DNA of 64,000 nucleotides from Brienomyrus brachyistius (lineage: Eukaryota > Chordata > Actinopteri > Osteoglossiformes > Mormyridae): contig NC_064547.1 of the NCBI RefSeq assembly GCF_023856365.1, positions 23,496,168 through 23,560,167 of the forward strand, given 5' to 3'. Shown piece after piece: positions 24,813 to 38,415 of the stretch (position 1 is the first letter of the stretch; each line of letters starts with the position of its first letter). The notes below the pieces were generated by a model. It was not told where the DNA came from, ran no database searches, and saw only the letters and a list, made by a program, of their open reading frames with translations. The position numbers and the translations under genes are program-made.

Positions 24813-27800
24813 ATGGATTCCAGTAGACAGGCTGATTGTTCAAACGGCTTTCAGGAGATATTTAAGTCCTTCGCGACAGATGCCATCCATGTGGGTCAGG
24901 AGCCGGAGCAGTGGAAATCGATGGCCGTGGTGCCCCCCATATCGCTCTCCACCACGTTTAAACAGCTCGGACCCGGAGACCATGCGGTGAGTAGCATCAC
25001 TAAAAACACTTTGCCATCTTCCCGTGCTATGTAGGATAGATTGGGGAAAAGGTGGATCGATTGTTATTTCTGTTTGATTTTGGGCCCATATGTCCCTGCT
25101 TTTCAACAGCTGGCCAGTTCTATTCAGCAAAGCTGTGCCGCCAAAGCAGCGTCAGTTATTGTATGAAGATAAAGAAAAGGTTGTCAGGCTTGATTGTTGC
25201 ATGTCGGTAATATTTATCAGCATGAAGAAGACATTTTAGTGCGTATTATTGTTTGTAATGTGCTGTCTTTATTTAGTTTCATTTAATGTATCCAGTTTTT
25301 TAATGTGCAACAATGAATATTTTACCTCTAGACATAAATCAAGTAATCAAAGTGCTTTATAATGAATCTGAATACCCATGATCGCAGATCCATGGAAATA
25401 AACGGATTTTTTTTATTGTTGGTTGCGAAACTTTCCAGTCTAGACTGCCAGTGTCATTATATAACGGGTCGTAACGTGTCAAGTTAACGTTATTCATTAT
25501 CCGAATACACCTAATAGCATGGTGTGTTCTCCAAGTTACCCATGTACCATGGACTTGGTATAGCAAGGCGGTATCTTCTGTCATTTTTGTCATTATTGAA
25601 GTTAACCATTAAATTTAGCCATAATTTGTTACTGCTTTACGCCCAGATTCAAAGCTGTTAATACAGCTTAAGACTACTGGTACTGCAGTAATAATACTTG
25701 GATTTGTTCTGTAAAGACTATTTTAAAATGAAATGTACTTTCTGGGGGGCAGCATGGTGGTTAGCACTGTTGTCTCACACCTCTGGGACCCGGGTTCGAG
25801 TCTCCGCCTGGGTCACATGTGTGCGGAGTTTGCATGTTCTCCCCATGTCGTCGTGGGGTTTCCTCCGGGTACTCCAGTTTCCCCCCACAGTTCATAAACA
25901 TGCTGAGGCTAATTGGAGTTGCTAAATTGCCCGTAGGTGTGCATGTGTGAGTGAATGGTGTGTGAGTGTGCCCTGCGATGGGCTGGCCCCCCATCCTGGG
26001 TTGTTCCCTGCCTCGTGCCCATTGCTTCTGGGATAGGCTCCAGACCCCCTGCGACCCAGTAGGATAAGGGGTTTGGAAAATGGATGGATGGATGGATGGA
26101 TAGAATACAATGCGGTTTTTAAATAACAGTCAATGACATGTGCGCTTGTGTAATGGTGTTTATCCCTTTAACAGGGTTTTGAGTACAGTCGAAGTGGAAA
26201 CCCAACACGGAACTGTCTTGAGAGAGCAGTTGCTGCATTAGATGGTGCAAAGTATTGTGAGTAATTTAAGATATTACGGTGTAACGTATAGTAATAACCT
26301 TTCCTGAAATGTGCTGAATCATCCTAAGTAAGGCCTTATACACCCGCTGCTAAGAGTTACTCCTGAAGGGCAGTAACCACACATGAGTGATTTCTGATTA
26401 TGCTCTGCAATGTACAGTCCTTAGGAGGTGTTACTGAGCTTGATCAGCCTTTCCTCAGGTCTTTCCTTTGCCTCGGGACTGGCTGCAACAATGACCATCA
26501 CACACATGCTGAAGGCTAACGATGGCATCGTGTGTATGAATGATGTCTATGGAGGTAGGTTTCTGACCAGCCAAACCTGTTCACCCAGATAGCAAATGTC
26601 AAGTCACGCATGAAATTTATCTTCATTTCTATGCATGCTCTTAGTAAGTTGGACGGTAATTGGGGGAAATTAATATTTATTGATAGCAAAGTATTCATAA
26701 AATGCACTTTGTGTTTCTCCAACAGGAACAAACCGGTATTTCAGCAAAGTTGCTACAGCAGTTGGCCTCAGTGTGTCGTTTGCTGACTGCACACAGCTTG
26801 ACGTTTTGAGCAGTGCTCTCAAGCCAAATACAAAGGTGTGTCCTTTCTTGTTGTTTGCGTTCATCATAATGCTCGATCAAACTGAAGGGACAATTATGAT
26901 TTGGTTGGATGTTGTTTTTATCTATTCTTTATTTAACCACGTAGTCATGGTGTTAGGATTAAGGTTAGTGTTAGGGTCTGACCTGAATGGTTTCTCACAG
27001 AAGTACAAACGGAATCAGATAGCACCACAAGACATGCTAAAACAAATAGATCGAGAACAAGAATGAGCAGGAGCTAAAGAGGATTGCCGTGAATAATAAC
27101 AACTAACCCTGCATAATAACATACAAGGCAGGGACTTAACAAAGCATAGGAATTACTAACAAATGTTAAAAGCAGTCACATTGTTGTATGGCAGCTAATA
27201 AAAAAATTATATATATAATATAAATGTATCCAGAGTGACTAAAGATTCTAGATTCTGAGGTTCAATGTTCCAACTTTTTACAGTAAAGGCTTGGTAATGC
27301 TTTATGAACTTCTGCCTGTCCTGGAAGCAATGGGCACAACCCAGGATGAGTGAATGGGCACAACCCAGCCCATCGCAGGGCACACTCACACACCATTCAC
27401 TCACACATGCACACCTATGGGCAATTTAGCAACTCCCAGTTAGCCTCAGCATGTTTTTTGGACTGTGGGGGAACACTGGAGTACCTGGAGGAAACCCCAC
27501 GATGACATGGGGAGAACATGCAAACTCCGCACACATGTGACCCAGGCGGAGACTCGAACCCGGGACCCAGGGGTGTGAGGCGACAGTGCTAACCACTGCA
27601 CCACCATGCCGCCCCGCTTTATGAACTTGAATGAGAGAAATAGAGGAAAAATGAAAACTATTTCCAGTGGCACTTGATGTGGCTACACTGTCTGTATCAT
27701 CTGCTTCGTAGACGTAATAGACTGTTTAAGCCAGCATTGATAAAGTGCGTATTAAAAGCATCTGCTATGTTATGTTTACACTTGATTTCACCTCGTTTTA

Positions 27801-30800
27801 CCTTCAGAATATCAGGAAGAGTTGGGGGTGTCATAGACCCAGATGATGATGAACTAACTTCCAAAATTTACCTGGATCACGGTTATCATTATTAAGTTAA
27901 GGTAGTACAGTGGTACCTCGGATTGCGAGCATAACTCGTTCCGGAAACATGCTTGTAATCCAAAGCACTCTTATATCAAAGAGAATTTTCCCATTAAAAA
28001 TAATGGAAACTCAGATGATTTGTTCCACAACCCAAAAATATTCATATAAAAATGATTAATACAAAATATAAAGTAAAAATACACAAAACAAATTAACTTG
28101 CGCTTTACCTTTGAAAAGAATCGTGGATGTGTGAGGGAGACGAGAGAGAGAGAAGAGGAGGGTTATTTTGTAGGACGACTTTCACTATAACTAACGGAAT
28201 CACTGCTATCTGTTGGCTCACTGGAATCTTTTTCTTTTTGTGCAACATTAAGAAAGAACCTATCCAATGACACAAGCATCATCTCTTTCTCTGACAGGAA
28301 ATTAAATAAGTTCATTAAACTATGTCTTTATCACTAACTCTAAATCTATTCAGAGAAGCATGCTTATTAACTAGGGCCAAGAAGGTTGATTTAAAATAAT
28401 TCCGAACCAGATCAACATCCGCCATTTCAAAGACAAGGTCACTATTCACTATTATACAGATCATACAAAAAGGCTTGTTCACGCAGCCTTGGGTAGTTTG
28501 CAGTTTTTAACACATGCAGCTGTACAGTGGTCAATGACATCATTGCTGGATATTCCAACTGCAGGATATTTATCTGGAGAATGTAGACATCCAAGTTTTT
28601 TGAGTTTGAGCAAGATGTAGAGTTAATAAGTTGCGACTTGGGTATAAAGCATCACAGATGCCCTTAAGTGAATCTGAGTATGTCAATAGCCAGTCCCAAT
28701 TTAGATCGCCCAGTAAAACATACTTATAGTCTTATAACTTACATGAGGTCTGAAAGCAGTCTGACAGCTTCCTGTGATACTGATGGTGGGCGATAGCACC
28801 CTACTATTGTAAGGTCAGAACCATTGGGGAGATGTAAATTAATTATAGACACTTCAAAGCACTTTAGTTTGCCTATCAAATCGCTGCAGGAACAATTCAA
28901 AGTTGCTTTGGCATAGACCTCAACTCTCCCGCCTTTGCTTATGCGATCTTCCCCGTAGACATTGTATCCATCAATATAGGCTATATGGACAAAAGTATTG
29001 GGACACCTGGCCATTACACCTACAGGAACCTTTATGGCATCCCATTCTAAACCCATAGGCATCAATATGAAGTTGGTCCCCCCTTTGCAGCTATAACAGC
29101 TGCCACTCTTCTGGGAAGGCTTTCCACAGGATTTTAGAGTGTCTTTGGGATTTTTTGCCTATTCATCCAGAAGAGAATTTGTCAAGTCAGGCACTGATGT
29201 TAGACATGAAGGCCTGGCTCGCAGTCTCTGTTCTAGTTCATCCCAAAGGTGTGCAATGGGGCGGAGGTCATGACTGAGTGGACCAGTCAAGTTCTTCCAC
29301 ATCAAAAGAAGCTGTTGTCCAAGAATTAATCAAAGCAAGACCAGATGAACCTTATTTAGATATTTTTTAGAACTGATACCATTACTTTGTAATGTTATCT
29401 TATGATTGTAATGATATGTTTTATGCAGAGAACATTTTTTGTAGCATTACCTGACATTTTGAGAAGCTAAAATTAATAAATGCAGCTTTCTGTGAGGATT
29501 TTGTGTTTTTTACTCAAATGTAGTAAGACTGGACGATATATCTGGTTTTTACGATATATCGATATATTTTCATGCAAGATATATGAGACAATATCGTTTT
29601 TATCGATATAGTTTGTTGTTCTAAAATTATATTCATAGCACCGCCACTTCGCCTATTTCTCCTATGAAACTGCTCCCTGCCCCCCCCTCTCTTAACACAA
29701 CCCACCCTTCCCACTCACTCACTCACAAGTTTCTGCATGCAGCGACAACATGGAGACAGTCCCCAAACACGAGACAAGCTAGCGAAGAGGAGCTGGGGAG
29801 TATTTCACAAAGCAGGATTTCTTGTTTAGCCGCATAACTTGTTAGATTTGAGCAACATTTAAGTGGACAATTATATAGTCCATTTAGCCTAGATTACCAT
29901 AAATCCAACAGGTTATCCGGCTAAGCAAGAAATCCTGCTTAATGAAATACCTCCCTGGTTGGAAAAATAATATATGCCGGTGTTCTAACATTTTATCCTA
30001 ACCTATGGAAACGTCCTACCTTTGGGTACTGTGCATGTGCACAATGAAATCAAGCCCCATTTCTCGTGCTTGAAGAACCACCCATGGATCTATATCCTAC
30101 CTTGCGTTGGAGTTATGGCTTATTTCTGCATTTTAAATATTTTATTAAATACATTGATCACACTTTGCTGTCAGCATCACGCTGATTTACTATGCTGTAA
30201 ACCTGACATGTTTCAACACTTATAAGGTATTTCAGACTCGCAATGCCTGCTTACATTACATTAGTTCGTGTTTTTTAGGCAAGTTACGTATTTATTTTTT
30301 GGATTATCTGCATTCAGTTTCAGCCCATAAAAATGACAATAACATTTTTGGTAAGGTAGCACCGATCGATAGATATATCTGTCGAAACGCAGTAACGTAG
30401 GACAAATTGACATTTTTCAGCCATTTTTTCCCATGTACGAGTACAGCTGTCTGTAAATAAAAGTGCCCGTGTGACACTGAGGACATTTGGCTCTGACTTG
30501 GAACACTCTATTTGTTATTACTTTATGGGAAAACAATATTGAGATATATATCGTATATCGTGGTTCAGCAAAAAATATTGAGATATAATTTTCGCTCCAT
30601 ATTGCCCAGTCCTAAAATGTAGATTTACCCAGCAATCACAAAAAATAATAGCAGATTTGAATTTTTCACACAGAAACATATTTTTAAAACCCCAGACTGA
30701 AGACATTTCAAAACGTCAAAGCTATAGGCAAATAATTGAAAGTGACTATACTCACATCTTTAGCAAATCAAACAATATCATGACAAGGCACACTCTTCAC

Positions 30801-33800
30801 TTACAGTACATTGGATGGCGAAACAGATGAGGAGGACAATGACCGGCTACAATATGAATAATCCAGCCAAAAAAATAAAGTCTTACATCATATAACAAAG
30901 AATGGGAACAGAATGTTGTCAAAACAGTGATTGATGGAAATTGTATTAGTAAAAATACCACTGCACACTAAAGATTGTGCAGTTTTTAGGTGGCTTAAGT
31001 ATACAAGTACAGGCTACTTGTCACAATGCATTTTAAAACTATTTATGTAAAAACCGAAGGTGTAAGGCATGGAGTCATAAGTAACAGAATAAGCCATTTT
31101 ATTATAGAGTAAATAATCAATTATCAGCATATTCACATACAAACAAATTGAATTGTATTCAAAATTTGGAGGTCACACTGCCATTAAAATTTCCTTATCA
31201 GACAGACCTAAACAAACCTTGGGAATGGTATCGATATGTTTAATATATAATAATAATATATAGTAATAATAGCGTCATAAACAATGTGAATTAATTCCCA
31301 TGTTTTCTGCTATGTATTATGGTCACATATCTGTAACAATAAATACCACTACAGCTGTAGTTATTTCTTTTTTACTTCAGAATTTCCAAAAATGACATAC
31401 CAAACGTCACATGACAAACATGTGCCTTATTGGTTAATAATATCAACTTTTGTCCGTTGATTAATTACTAATATTCAGACCTGCACACTTTCAGAAAAAA
31501 AGAGTAACAATTTGTACCTTTACTTGTCACTGGGGCTGTACCCTTGAAGGTCTGCACAGAAGTACAGAAATTGACTCTGAGGAACATTTTTGTACCTTTG
31601 GGGGTATATTAATATTGTTTGTACTTCGTGGATGTTCCTCAGAGTCCATTTCTGTACCTTAAAAGGTACAGTTACCTACAGCAAAGGGTACAGTTGGCAG
31701 AGCCTTGAGGGTACAGCCCAAGTGACAAGCAAAGGTACAAATTAGTACTGTTTTTTCTGAGGGTATCCTGTGGTTGATTTATTATTTTTTTAAAGCTGAA
31801 TTCTACCTGTGACCGAGCCATTACCAATCAATAAAGCAAAAGTTATCAAATCTACTTCATTTTCATCCAGAAGGTGTTTTCATTGGACAGGGCTGTTTAC
31901 GGTCTTTTACGAACCCAATCTTATCTTGCTATCTCAACATTGTTAATCTACGAAACATTTAAAAGCTAAAATGTAATGTTATATAGATCTTAGAATTCCT
32001 AGATGGCTCCTCTACAAAGAAAATGTAATTATGTTGTAGCTGCTCTGGATTGAGACTCCGACAAACCCAATGATGAAGGTAGTGGACATCGAGGCCTGCT
32101 CTAAGATTGCTCATGAATATAGTAAAGACATTATCGTGGTGGTGGACAACACGTTCATGTCATCTTACTTTCAGGTGAGTTTCATTTTTAGCATTCTGTG
32201 ACTATCCTTGTATATCGAATCTGTATTTTTGCAATGTTTTTCCATGTGTAGTATAACTTTTCTTTCAGCCGATCTATAAGGCATAGTAACTAATGTGGGT
32301 GTAGAGCAGGGGTAGGTCACCCAGATCCTGGAGTGCTGATATCCAGCAGGTTTTCCATCCTACCCGATGAGTCACTATCTACCTGAGATCAGGTGTGGTT
32401 CATCAGAGACCAGGTGGAATAGCAAACCTGCTGGATCCCAGCACTCCAGGATCTGGGCTGCCTACCTCTGCTGTAGAGTGGTTGTCATTTATGTTGGTTT
32501 GCTATCCTCAGCGCCCCCTGGCACTTGGAGCCGATATCTGCATGTACTCTGCCACCAAGTACATGAATGGTAAGTGCGTAGTTTCCATAGATTTGTTGCC
32601 TGAATATCCCAGGTGATTAATTTGGTATGCCAAAATTGAGATATTGGCAATAACCTGCAGTGTTTCTTTTTCTTTATATGTCTGGATTAACAGGCCACAG
32701 CGATGTTGTTATGGGGCTCGCGTCGGTAAATCGTGACGACCTGTATGAGCGTCTGAAATATTTGCAAAATGGTAAGCAATGCTGACTGCATGTCTTTGTG
32801 TATATACATTCTCTGGGGGGTGCATTCCGTAAGTTTTACATTATTGTAATCGACAATTTACGTAATACATTTTTATATCGACTGAATTGACTGTAACACT
32901 GACTCCTAAAAACAATTATGTTGCATTAATATCCAGATGCATGTTTTGCAGCACATCAGCTGTTATCGATCCCTTTTGTGCTTTCTTATACACTCACAAA
33001 GATTACATTGGGTTTGTTTAGTATGAATTACTCTATCGCCTCCCCCCCCGCCTTGGCAGCCATTGGCGCAGTCCCTTCCCCCTTCGACTGCTACCTGTGT
33101 AACCGTGGCCTGAAGACCCTTCACCTGCGCATGCAGCAGCATTTCAGGAACGCCATGGCAACAGCCCGGTTCTTAGAGGCCGACCCTCGAGTGGAGAAGG
33201 TTATATTTCCAGGTGAGCGAATGTCGGAACCAGCAGCTGGGGGGTCCAGACTGGCTCCGCTGCTTTAGCGTGTCTGATTTACTCTGGCCTATTCCGCTCC
33301 ACAGGGCTGCCTTCCCATCCCCAGCACGAGCTGATGAAGAAGCAGTGCACTGGCTGCCCTGGCATGATCACCTTCTACATCAAGGGCACCTTGGAGCACG
33401 CCACCGCCTTCCTCCGCAACCTCAAGGTGCTTCTAACAGGAGAGCGTTACTATGCCTGTACCACATTCGCGCCGGCCTTGGCATGGGTGTGAGGAATGCA
33501 GAGACCTGTGTCTGCATGGAAGGCCTTTCGTTGTCTATGCATTTAGACGGTTGGCTCCTCTGTATGCAGAGAGTCTGCTTAGGTCATAAACCCATGAAAA
33601 AGGTTTATTCTTTTTTGTTCAGATTCAGATTTATCGATCCCCAAGGGGAAACTTTTGTGTTGCAGTAGCCATTAACATAAATGACAGGAACACACAGACA
33701 CAAGGCATGAGGGCAGACATAACATCAATTTGCAAATTACAAAAAAGTATATGTACATGTATATGGAAAAATTATTGTACTAGAGTAAGACAAAACTTTA

Positions 33801-36800
33801 CAACTGAGATACAACTGCTTAAGTTAACAGCAGTCTCTAGGTTATTGCTTGTCAGAATCCTTCTTTTAATTACTTAAATGTCTGCAAAATTATTTGTAGA
33901 TTGTTTTCTGTGGGGCAATATACTTTTGATAGTTTAGTTTGATTAATCTGTCTGTTTATTTAAATTTTTAGCTGTTTTCCCTCGCCGAGAGTCTTGGGGG
34001 TTACGAAAGTCTGGCAGAACACCCGTAAGTTGGCCGTGAAGCACAGCACACATGTTATATTTAAACTGTTTTTGGGATGTCTGTTCTTATTAAGCTATTT
34101 ATTTGCATCTAAAAGAATGGAGGTCCATTTACATATTCATTTTCAATTAATGATTTAGTGTCACTCCTATTACCCAAACCTCATTACAGTAATACATTCG
34201 ATGTAGCAGTGACCATGTGTTCAGTTGGTCCAGGCAGTGAAATTAAAGGGCAGGTGTGGAAACAGTTTTCTTGGTTTATAATGAGTTGGTGATTTTCTCG
34301 CGTTAGTTAAAGTCGTTGTATTGTTCCATCATTTTGTTCTTTTAATGCTTACAGCCTCTGGGCTTTTGTGACAAAGAGCCTTTGTGATGGTCTTTGTCAC
34401 AAAAAAAAAATCCAGCCAGCAGCTTGGTTCCTATATGAAGAGAATATTTTATGGCATAATTGGACTAACAATCAAACTGCAGTACAGTAAAACCTTGGCT
34501 TGCAAGTAACTTTGTGTGCGAGTGTTTTGCAAGACGAGCAAATTTTTAAAAATACATTCTAACTTGATAAGTGAGCGAGATCTTGCAATACGATTATTAC
34601 GTATATGCTTTGTCTGCGTAGCGTCACGTAATCACAACTCAGCCGATGGTTCTTCTCTCTCTCTCGCTGCAGTATTGTGGCTAATCGTTTCCCATGCTCG
34701 GTTTTGGTCTGCATCCTTCAATCGTATAGTCAAAATTTAGTAGAAAAGCACCACCAGAATAAGGGTGTAGCAGTGCGAGTGATGAATCTAACAACAATGC
34801 AATGTCCACATTTGCACGAAATTGAACGGGAGGCAAAAGCAGTTCTCATTCGATAGGTTTCTTGTTAAAGTTGCACAAAAACAAAAAGATTTCAGTGAGC
34901 CAACAGATAGCAGTGATTCTGTTACTTATAGTGAAAGTCGTTCTACAAAATAATCCTCCTTCTCTTCCCTCTCTCGTCTCCCTCACACCATCTACGATTC
35001 TTTTCAAAGGTAAAGTGCAGGTTAATTTGTTTTATGTATTTTACTTTATATTTTGTATTAATCATTTTTATCAGAATATTTTTGGGTTGTGGAACGAATC
35101 CATTATTTCTTATGAGAAAATTCGCTTTGATATATGAGTGCTTTGGATTACCAAGGTACCACTGTATAAGCATAAATATGTAACCATTGGATAAGGTGCC
35201 CATGTACATCAGCAGAGGCCAAGGCTGTGAGCAGAGAGAAATGATTTCTCGGGGCAGTTATAGAGCCCACCGAGCACAGTCAGATTGCTGCATAATTCAG
35301 GGACACAACTTACTATCAACTCGTGAACTTAGGCTTATGTGGCTTGTATGACACCTGGACCTGATTTACAACAAGGCGTAGCACCATAACCCCTCAACCT
35401 AGGCTGGGGTGGAATGGGAAGAACGCTAGTCAAAACAGGGGAAAAAAGCAGCCCACTATATCTCAGGGCCCCAGCTGCACAGGATAGGGAGTACCAAGCT
35501 GAAGACACCACTAAGAAAGACACTTTGTAGCACTGCTCTTAAGGCACGTAGATACTACAGAATTACACCCAGCAGAGATAATGCATTCCAGCTGTGCTAA
35601 CGAACATTCCTTAGTCTTCATAAATTTATTCCACATTCTTTTTTTGTATTTCTATGTATTGCTATGGCACTGCAAGGTCAACAGTTCATTTAGTTTCAAA
35701 GCTCAGTTAATTATTAATTCATCATTGCTACACATCAATCAGTTCTACAGAACATTGATAACATATACAGAAAATTATTATGGGGTTTGTATTAGCATAC
35801 AGTTGGAAATAAAAGTGTTTGTCCTTTGAGTGGGAATAGAAGACGGAGAAATATTAATGAAATTTAAAAAGGGAGATTTTAAGTAAAATGTAGTTAAAAG
35901 ATATGTTTGGTGCAAATGATTGGTGCAAGCAAGGCATTGAGAATTGCAGTACCATGAATGGCCACATGAGAGTCCACATAGCCAAAGACCTTCTATAATG
36001 CTTGTGCCTTAAGAGGGTCATGTTAAGTCTGGAGCCAGTTGCAGAATGGGACACTTGATGAGATGCCAGATCACAGTAGGTCATGAATTGGCACAAGTGA
36101 TCATACAATAACGGCAATTCAGTGACACCTTTTCAGAGAATTGCTTATTTTTTAATCGTGGGAGGAAACATGGCCGAACTCTGTGAGTATGCAGGCAGAA
36201 TCTGCAGGCTAGTAGGTGTGTGGCTCCAGGTGAATCATTGACAGAGGGATGTGTAGCTAGAAGTATTTCTGCTGATAACGTGTAAAGGCAGTGCGTGGGC
36301 TACTGTGCAAGGCGTAATCTTATCTGCTGTTGTGTAGATACTGTGTTCCTACAGTCATTTTATGTTGAGTGTTATAGAAAAGCAAGCAAAGTATTTTCTA
36401 TAAACAAAAAAACAAAGAGGCTGCTATCCTGAGCCATTGACCAATCCCTGTTAGGGAGACACCAGAACAGGAAAACATTCAGTCCTTTTGAAAAACATGT
36501 TGTGGCTCCTATCGCTCACAGGACATGTTGAAACCTTTTTAAATCCAATTGCTGTTGTTCCAGAGGATGCTCTTAAGCTTTTCCCTGCTCATATGTGTTT
36601 TCAGTGCGATCATGACGCACGCCTCAGTGTCTGAGGGTGAGCGGGCCCTTCTGGGCATCAGCGACACACTCATCCGCCTGTCAGTGGGACTGGAGGATGA
36701 GGAGGACATCATCAGGGACCTGGACTACGCTCTCAGTAAAGCCGTACGTACCTGAGCTCCCTCTTTCTACACAGGCACCATCTTTGGAAAATAAATCAGT

Positions 36801-37493
36801 AATAATCACTCACACAGTGGTAATTTTTTTCGTATAATATTGGGCCGGCTCTCATTTCTGTTGATCCATAGGCCTGTACATTCAAGTAGCAATATTTCTG
36901 CACTGTTAAACAATTATAATAAACAATGATAGACCTGCAGATGATTTTTGTGACTGAATATTCAGATTTATACTTATTTCTACTGGCAGGTTGTATAGAT
37001 GTACAATATACAAGTTATTTTACTATCATGAATATAGGAACATTTATACACATTTACTTTCACAGATGTTAATTTAATTGCCTGCACTTCAGCTTTCAAA
37101 ATTTGAACTGCAAATTGACAACCCGAAGTGGTTGATTCCAGGTAGATTTAGGTGAGATATAGACTACAGGGGTGCCACTGGATATTTTGGACCCCAGGAC
37201 AGCATATCATATTGGACCCCCAACCCAGATCAGTCCAATTTTGTTCCAAGCTGTCACTTAGCAGTCTTGGTTGTGATCTTGATTCATTGCTATGTTTACA
37301 TTTTTCAGATAGTTCAGTTGGTTCACTGGTCAATTTAGTTTGTTAGAGCGAATTATTCAAATGATAAGATGGTAATTTGACAGCTTAATTGAACTAAATA
37401 TCTCTGTTTACTTTTTCATGGACTGTCGCTCAAGTAAAGTTGTGTGTTTTGTCTTTTCTTTCCTTACATTTTCAGCATCCTCAGGGAAAATAG
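24813..37493 (+). CDS. cth: Cystathionine gamma-lyase, complete, 12 coding exons
   Basis: This PLP enzyme of transsulfuration cleaves cystathionine to cysteine, 2-oxobutyrate and ammonia, and also makes hydrogen sulfide. Exons: 24813-24986, 26175-26256, 26459-26554, 26726-26835, 32040-32174, 32512-32569, 32694-32771, 33060-33212, 33305-33426, 33972-34024, 36605-36743, 37476-37493. All have AG/GT borders and consistent phases; they sum to 1218 nt, i.e. 405 residues, the length of the human enzyme. Visible landmarks are AIHVGQ and PPISLSTTF near the N-terminus, [11 protein letters not shown] (Tyr62 and Arg64, PLP phosphate), ASGLAA, DVYGGTNRYF, ETPTNP, VVDNTF, and [11 protein letters not shown] with the Schiff-base Lys at residue 215. 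Near the C-terminus are [28 protein letters not shown] and [13 protein letters not shown]. The last exon encodes only HPQGK and stop. The start gives the expected N-terminus. Intron 4 (5.2 kb) is full of transposons. The gene is divergent from ankrd13c. Confidence 0.97.
25744..26103 (+). mobile_element. tRNA-derived SINE in cth intron 1
   Basis: Same family as 18575-18909. The head is slightly shortened (GTGGTGCAGTGG is reduced to GTGG), so the A box is damaged. The body is complete and ends in four ATGG repeats. Confidence 0.87.
27312..27615 (-). mobile_element. tRNA-derived SINE with 13-bp target-site duplication
   Basis: A minus-strand copy of the same SINE in cth intron 4. It is flanked by direct repeats of GCTTTATGAACTT at 27299-27311 and 27616-27628, the mark of LINE-type retrotransposition. 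The ATGG tail is replaced by a short TCATCC/TCACTC-like region. Confidence 0.9.
27908..28247 (-). mobile_element. Mariner-type non-autonomous element, truncated
   Basis: It begins TA-CAGTGGTACCTCGG and is the reverse complement of the right half (about 34870-35164) of the complete element at 34485-35164. It stops abruptly near 28247, where LINE sequence starts. Confidence 0.75.
28262..28976 (-). pseudogene. L2/CR1-type LINE endonuclease fragment
   Basis: The minus strand encodes [19 protein letters not shown] and [10 protein letters not shown] (28960-28740). These are the AP-endonuclease motifs of L2/CR1-like non-LTR retrotransposons. Further left the frame decays, with stops, through segments such as [14 protein letters not shown] and [12 protein letters not shown]. 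Both ends are missing and it is not functional. A Tc1 fragment abuts its upstream end. Confidence 0.75.
28983..29325 (-). pseudogene. Tc1-like transposase, C-terminal remnant
   Basis: The minus strand at about 29128-29072 reads [19 protein letters not shown], the diagnostic C-terminal end of fish and amphibian Tc1 transposases. The outer sequence TATGGACAAAAGTATTGGG (28984-29002) would be the 3' terminal inverted repeat. The 5' part, including the catalytic domain, is absent. Confidence 0.8.
29524..30614. mobile_element. hAT-type non-autonomous transposon with 8-bp target duplication
   Basis: The direct repeat AAATGTAG flanks it at 29516-29523 and 30615-30622. The terminal inverted repeats are TAAGACTGGACGATAT at the left and the inverse of TAGGACTGGGCAATAT at the right. 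The ends are rich in ATATCGATAT. There is no transposase frame. It lies in cth intron 4. Confidence 0.85.
30623..31485. other. cth intron 4, unremarkable stretch
   Basis: AT-rich intron sequence. I see no gene, clear repeat or regulatory structure. Confidence 0.5.
31486..31766. mobile_element. Foldback MITE in cth intron 4
   Basis: The two halves are inverted copies. The left has TTTGTACCTTTACTTGTCAC and GGGCTGTACCCTTGAAGG; the right has the complements of nearly the same words, and an inner GTTCCTCAGAGTC pairs with GACTCTGAGGAAC. There is no coding capacity. The superfamily is uncertain. Confidence 0.75.
32307..32470. mobile_element. Short hAT-type MITE in cth intron 5
   Basis: The inverted ends are CAGGGGTAGG and CCTACCTCTG; AGATCCTGGAGTGCTG pairs with CAGCACTCCAGGATCT inside. 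The flanks GTGTAGAG (32299-32306) and CTGTAGAG (32471-32478) match at 7 of 8 bases, as expected for an aged 8-bp duplication. Confidence 0.8.
33427..33971 (+). other. cth intron 9
   Basis: It contains a short LINE-tail-like segment (TTATCGATCCCCAAGGGGAA, near 33632-33651), common in fish genomes, and nothing else recognised. The donor is the less usual GTGCTT. Confidence 0.5.
34485..35164. mobile_element. Complete 680-bp mariner-type non-autonomous element
   Basis: The termini are CAGTAAAACCTTGG and the inverse of CAGTGGTACCTTGG, flanked by TA at 34483-34484 and 35165-35166, the Tc1/mariner target duplication. No transposase is encoded. Its right half is repeated inverted at 27908-28247. It lies in cth intron 10. 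Confidence 0.83.
35167..36604 (+). other. Remainder of cth intron 10
   Basis: No gene or clear element recognised. Confidence 0.5.
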
Positions 37494-37945
37494 GATCTTC
37501 GCGATTTTTGTCCAACTTTTACGACAGCAGTTAAAACAATTTGCCCCAAGACTGCATCATGATACTGTAATCGGTACATTTTAATATCAGAGAACAATGT
37601 TGCATTAGGAAATATGTCATTAATATTTCAAAATGTAAAGTATTTTAATGAGCTGGTTGTGGGTATTTTATAAATTAAATTCTGCACACTTGCCCCTGGG
37701 GTTTTGTCTGATGACTTACTTCCTGCGATGAAGAGCATCACAACAGACACACAATCAAGTCTCTGCACTGCTGGTCCAGATGGTCACGTTTTTATTTTTG
37801 AGACTTTTTATTGACTGGGTGGCTTTGAATATATTTACCACTTTTCAGTGGTTGAATTATGTGGGGAATGAAAGCCACTATCAAATGATTCTGGAAAAAT
37901 GATCACTTCATGAGAACTACAGCAACGGATCTGATGTTAAATTGC

Positions 37946-38041
37946 ATTAAAGTGCAGCATCTACAGAAAGCTACAGATTGAGGTACAAGTTTTTTTTTGG
38001 GGGGGGCACTAATTACTTAATCACTGTGTCCAGGAAATAAA
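37946..38041 (+). terminator. Candidate cth polyadenylation signals
   Basis: ATTAAA at 37946-37951 and AATAAA at 38036-38041, about 450-550 bp after the stop codon. Either could end the cth 3' UTR. Which is used cannot be told from sequence. Confidence 0.4.
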
Positions 38042-38415
38042 AATGAAAATTGCTTTAAATCGGCATGAACATGTCTTCTTGTCACGCCCTAAAAATAACT
38101 GTTTCAGATCTTTTCTCGTCACCCTACATTGCTCATGGATGCTCTTTGCATGTTCTTCTGTAGCCGCGCAGAACAAGCTGCAGCAGCGTACAGCGGGTTG
38201 GTATTGATAGAATATCTTGTATGACACCATTTCACACAAACCACACAGTGTTAAACTGTTCATATATACACTCGTGTGTAAATAAATTAAACGAAGTTGT
38301 TTCATCTATATGCAGACAGACTGACCAGAGTTAAGACAAACATCACAGTCACGTTAATTCATACTTATCTTCTTGGATCCAGATTTAGGACCAGGTGGAT
38401 TGATAAAAATCATAT

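Noticed and set aside
33213..33668. 151-codon frame overlapping cth exon 9
   Set aside because: It runs out of frame through a cth exon and its flanking introns.
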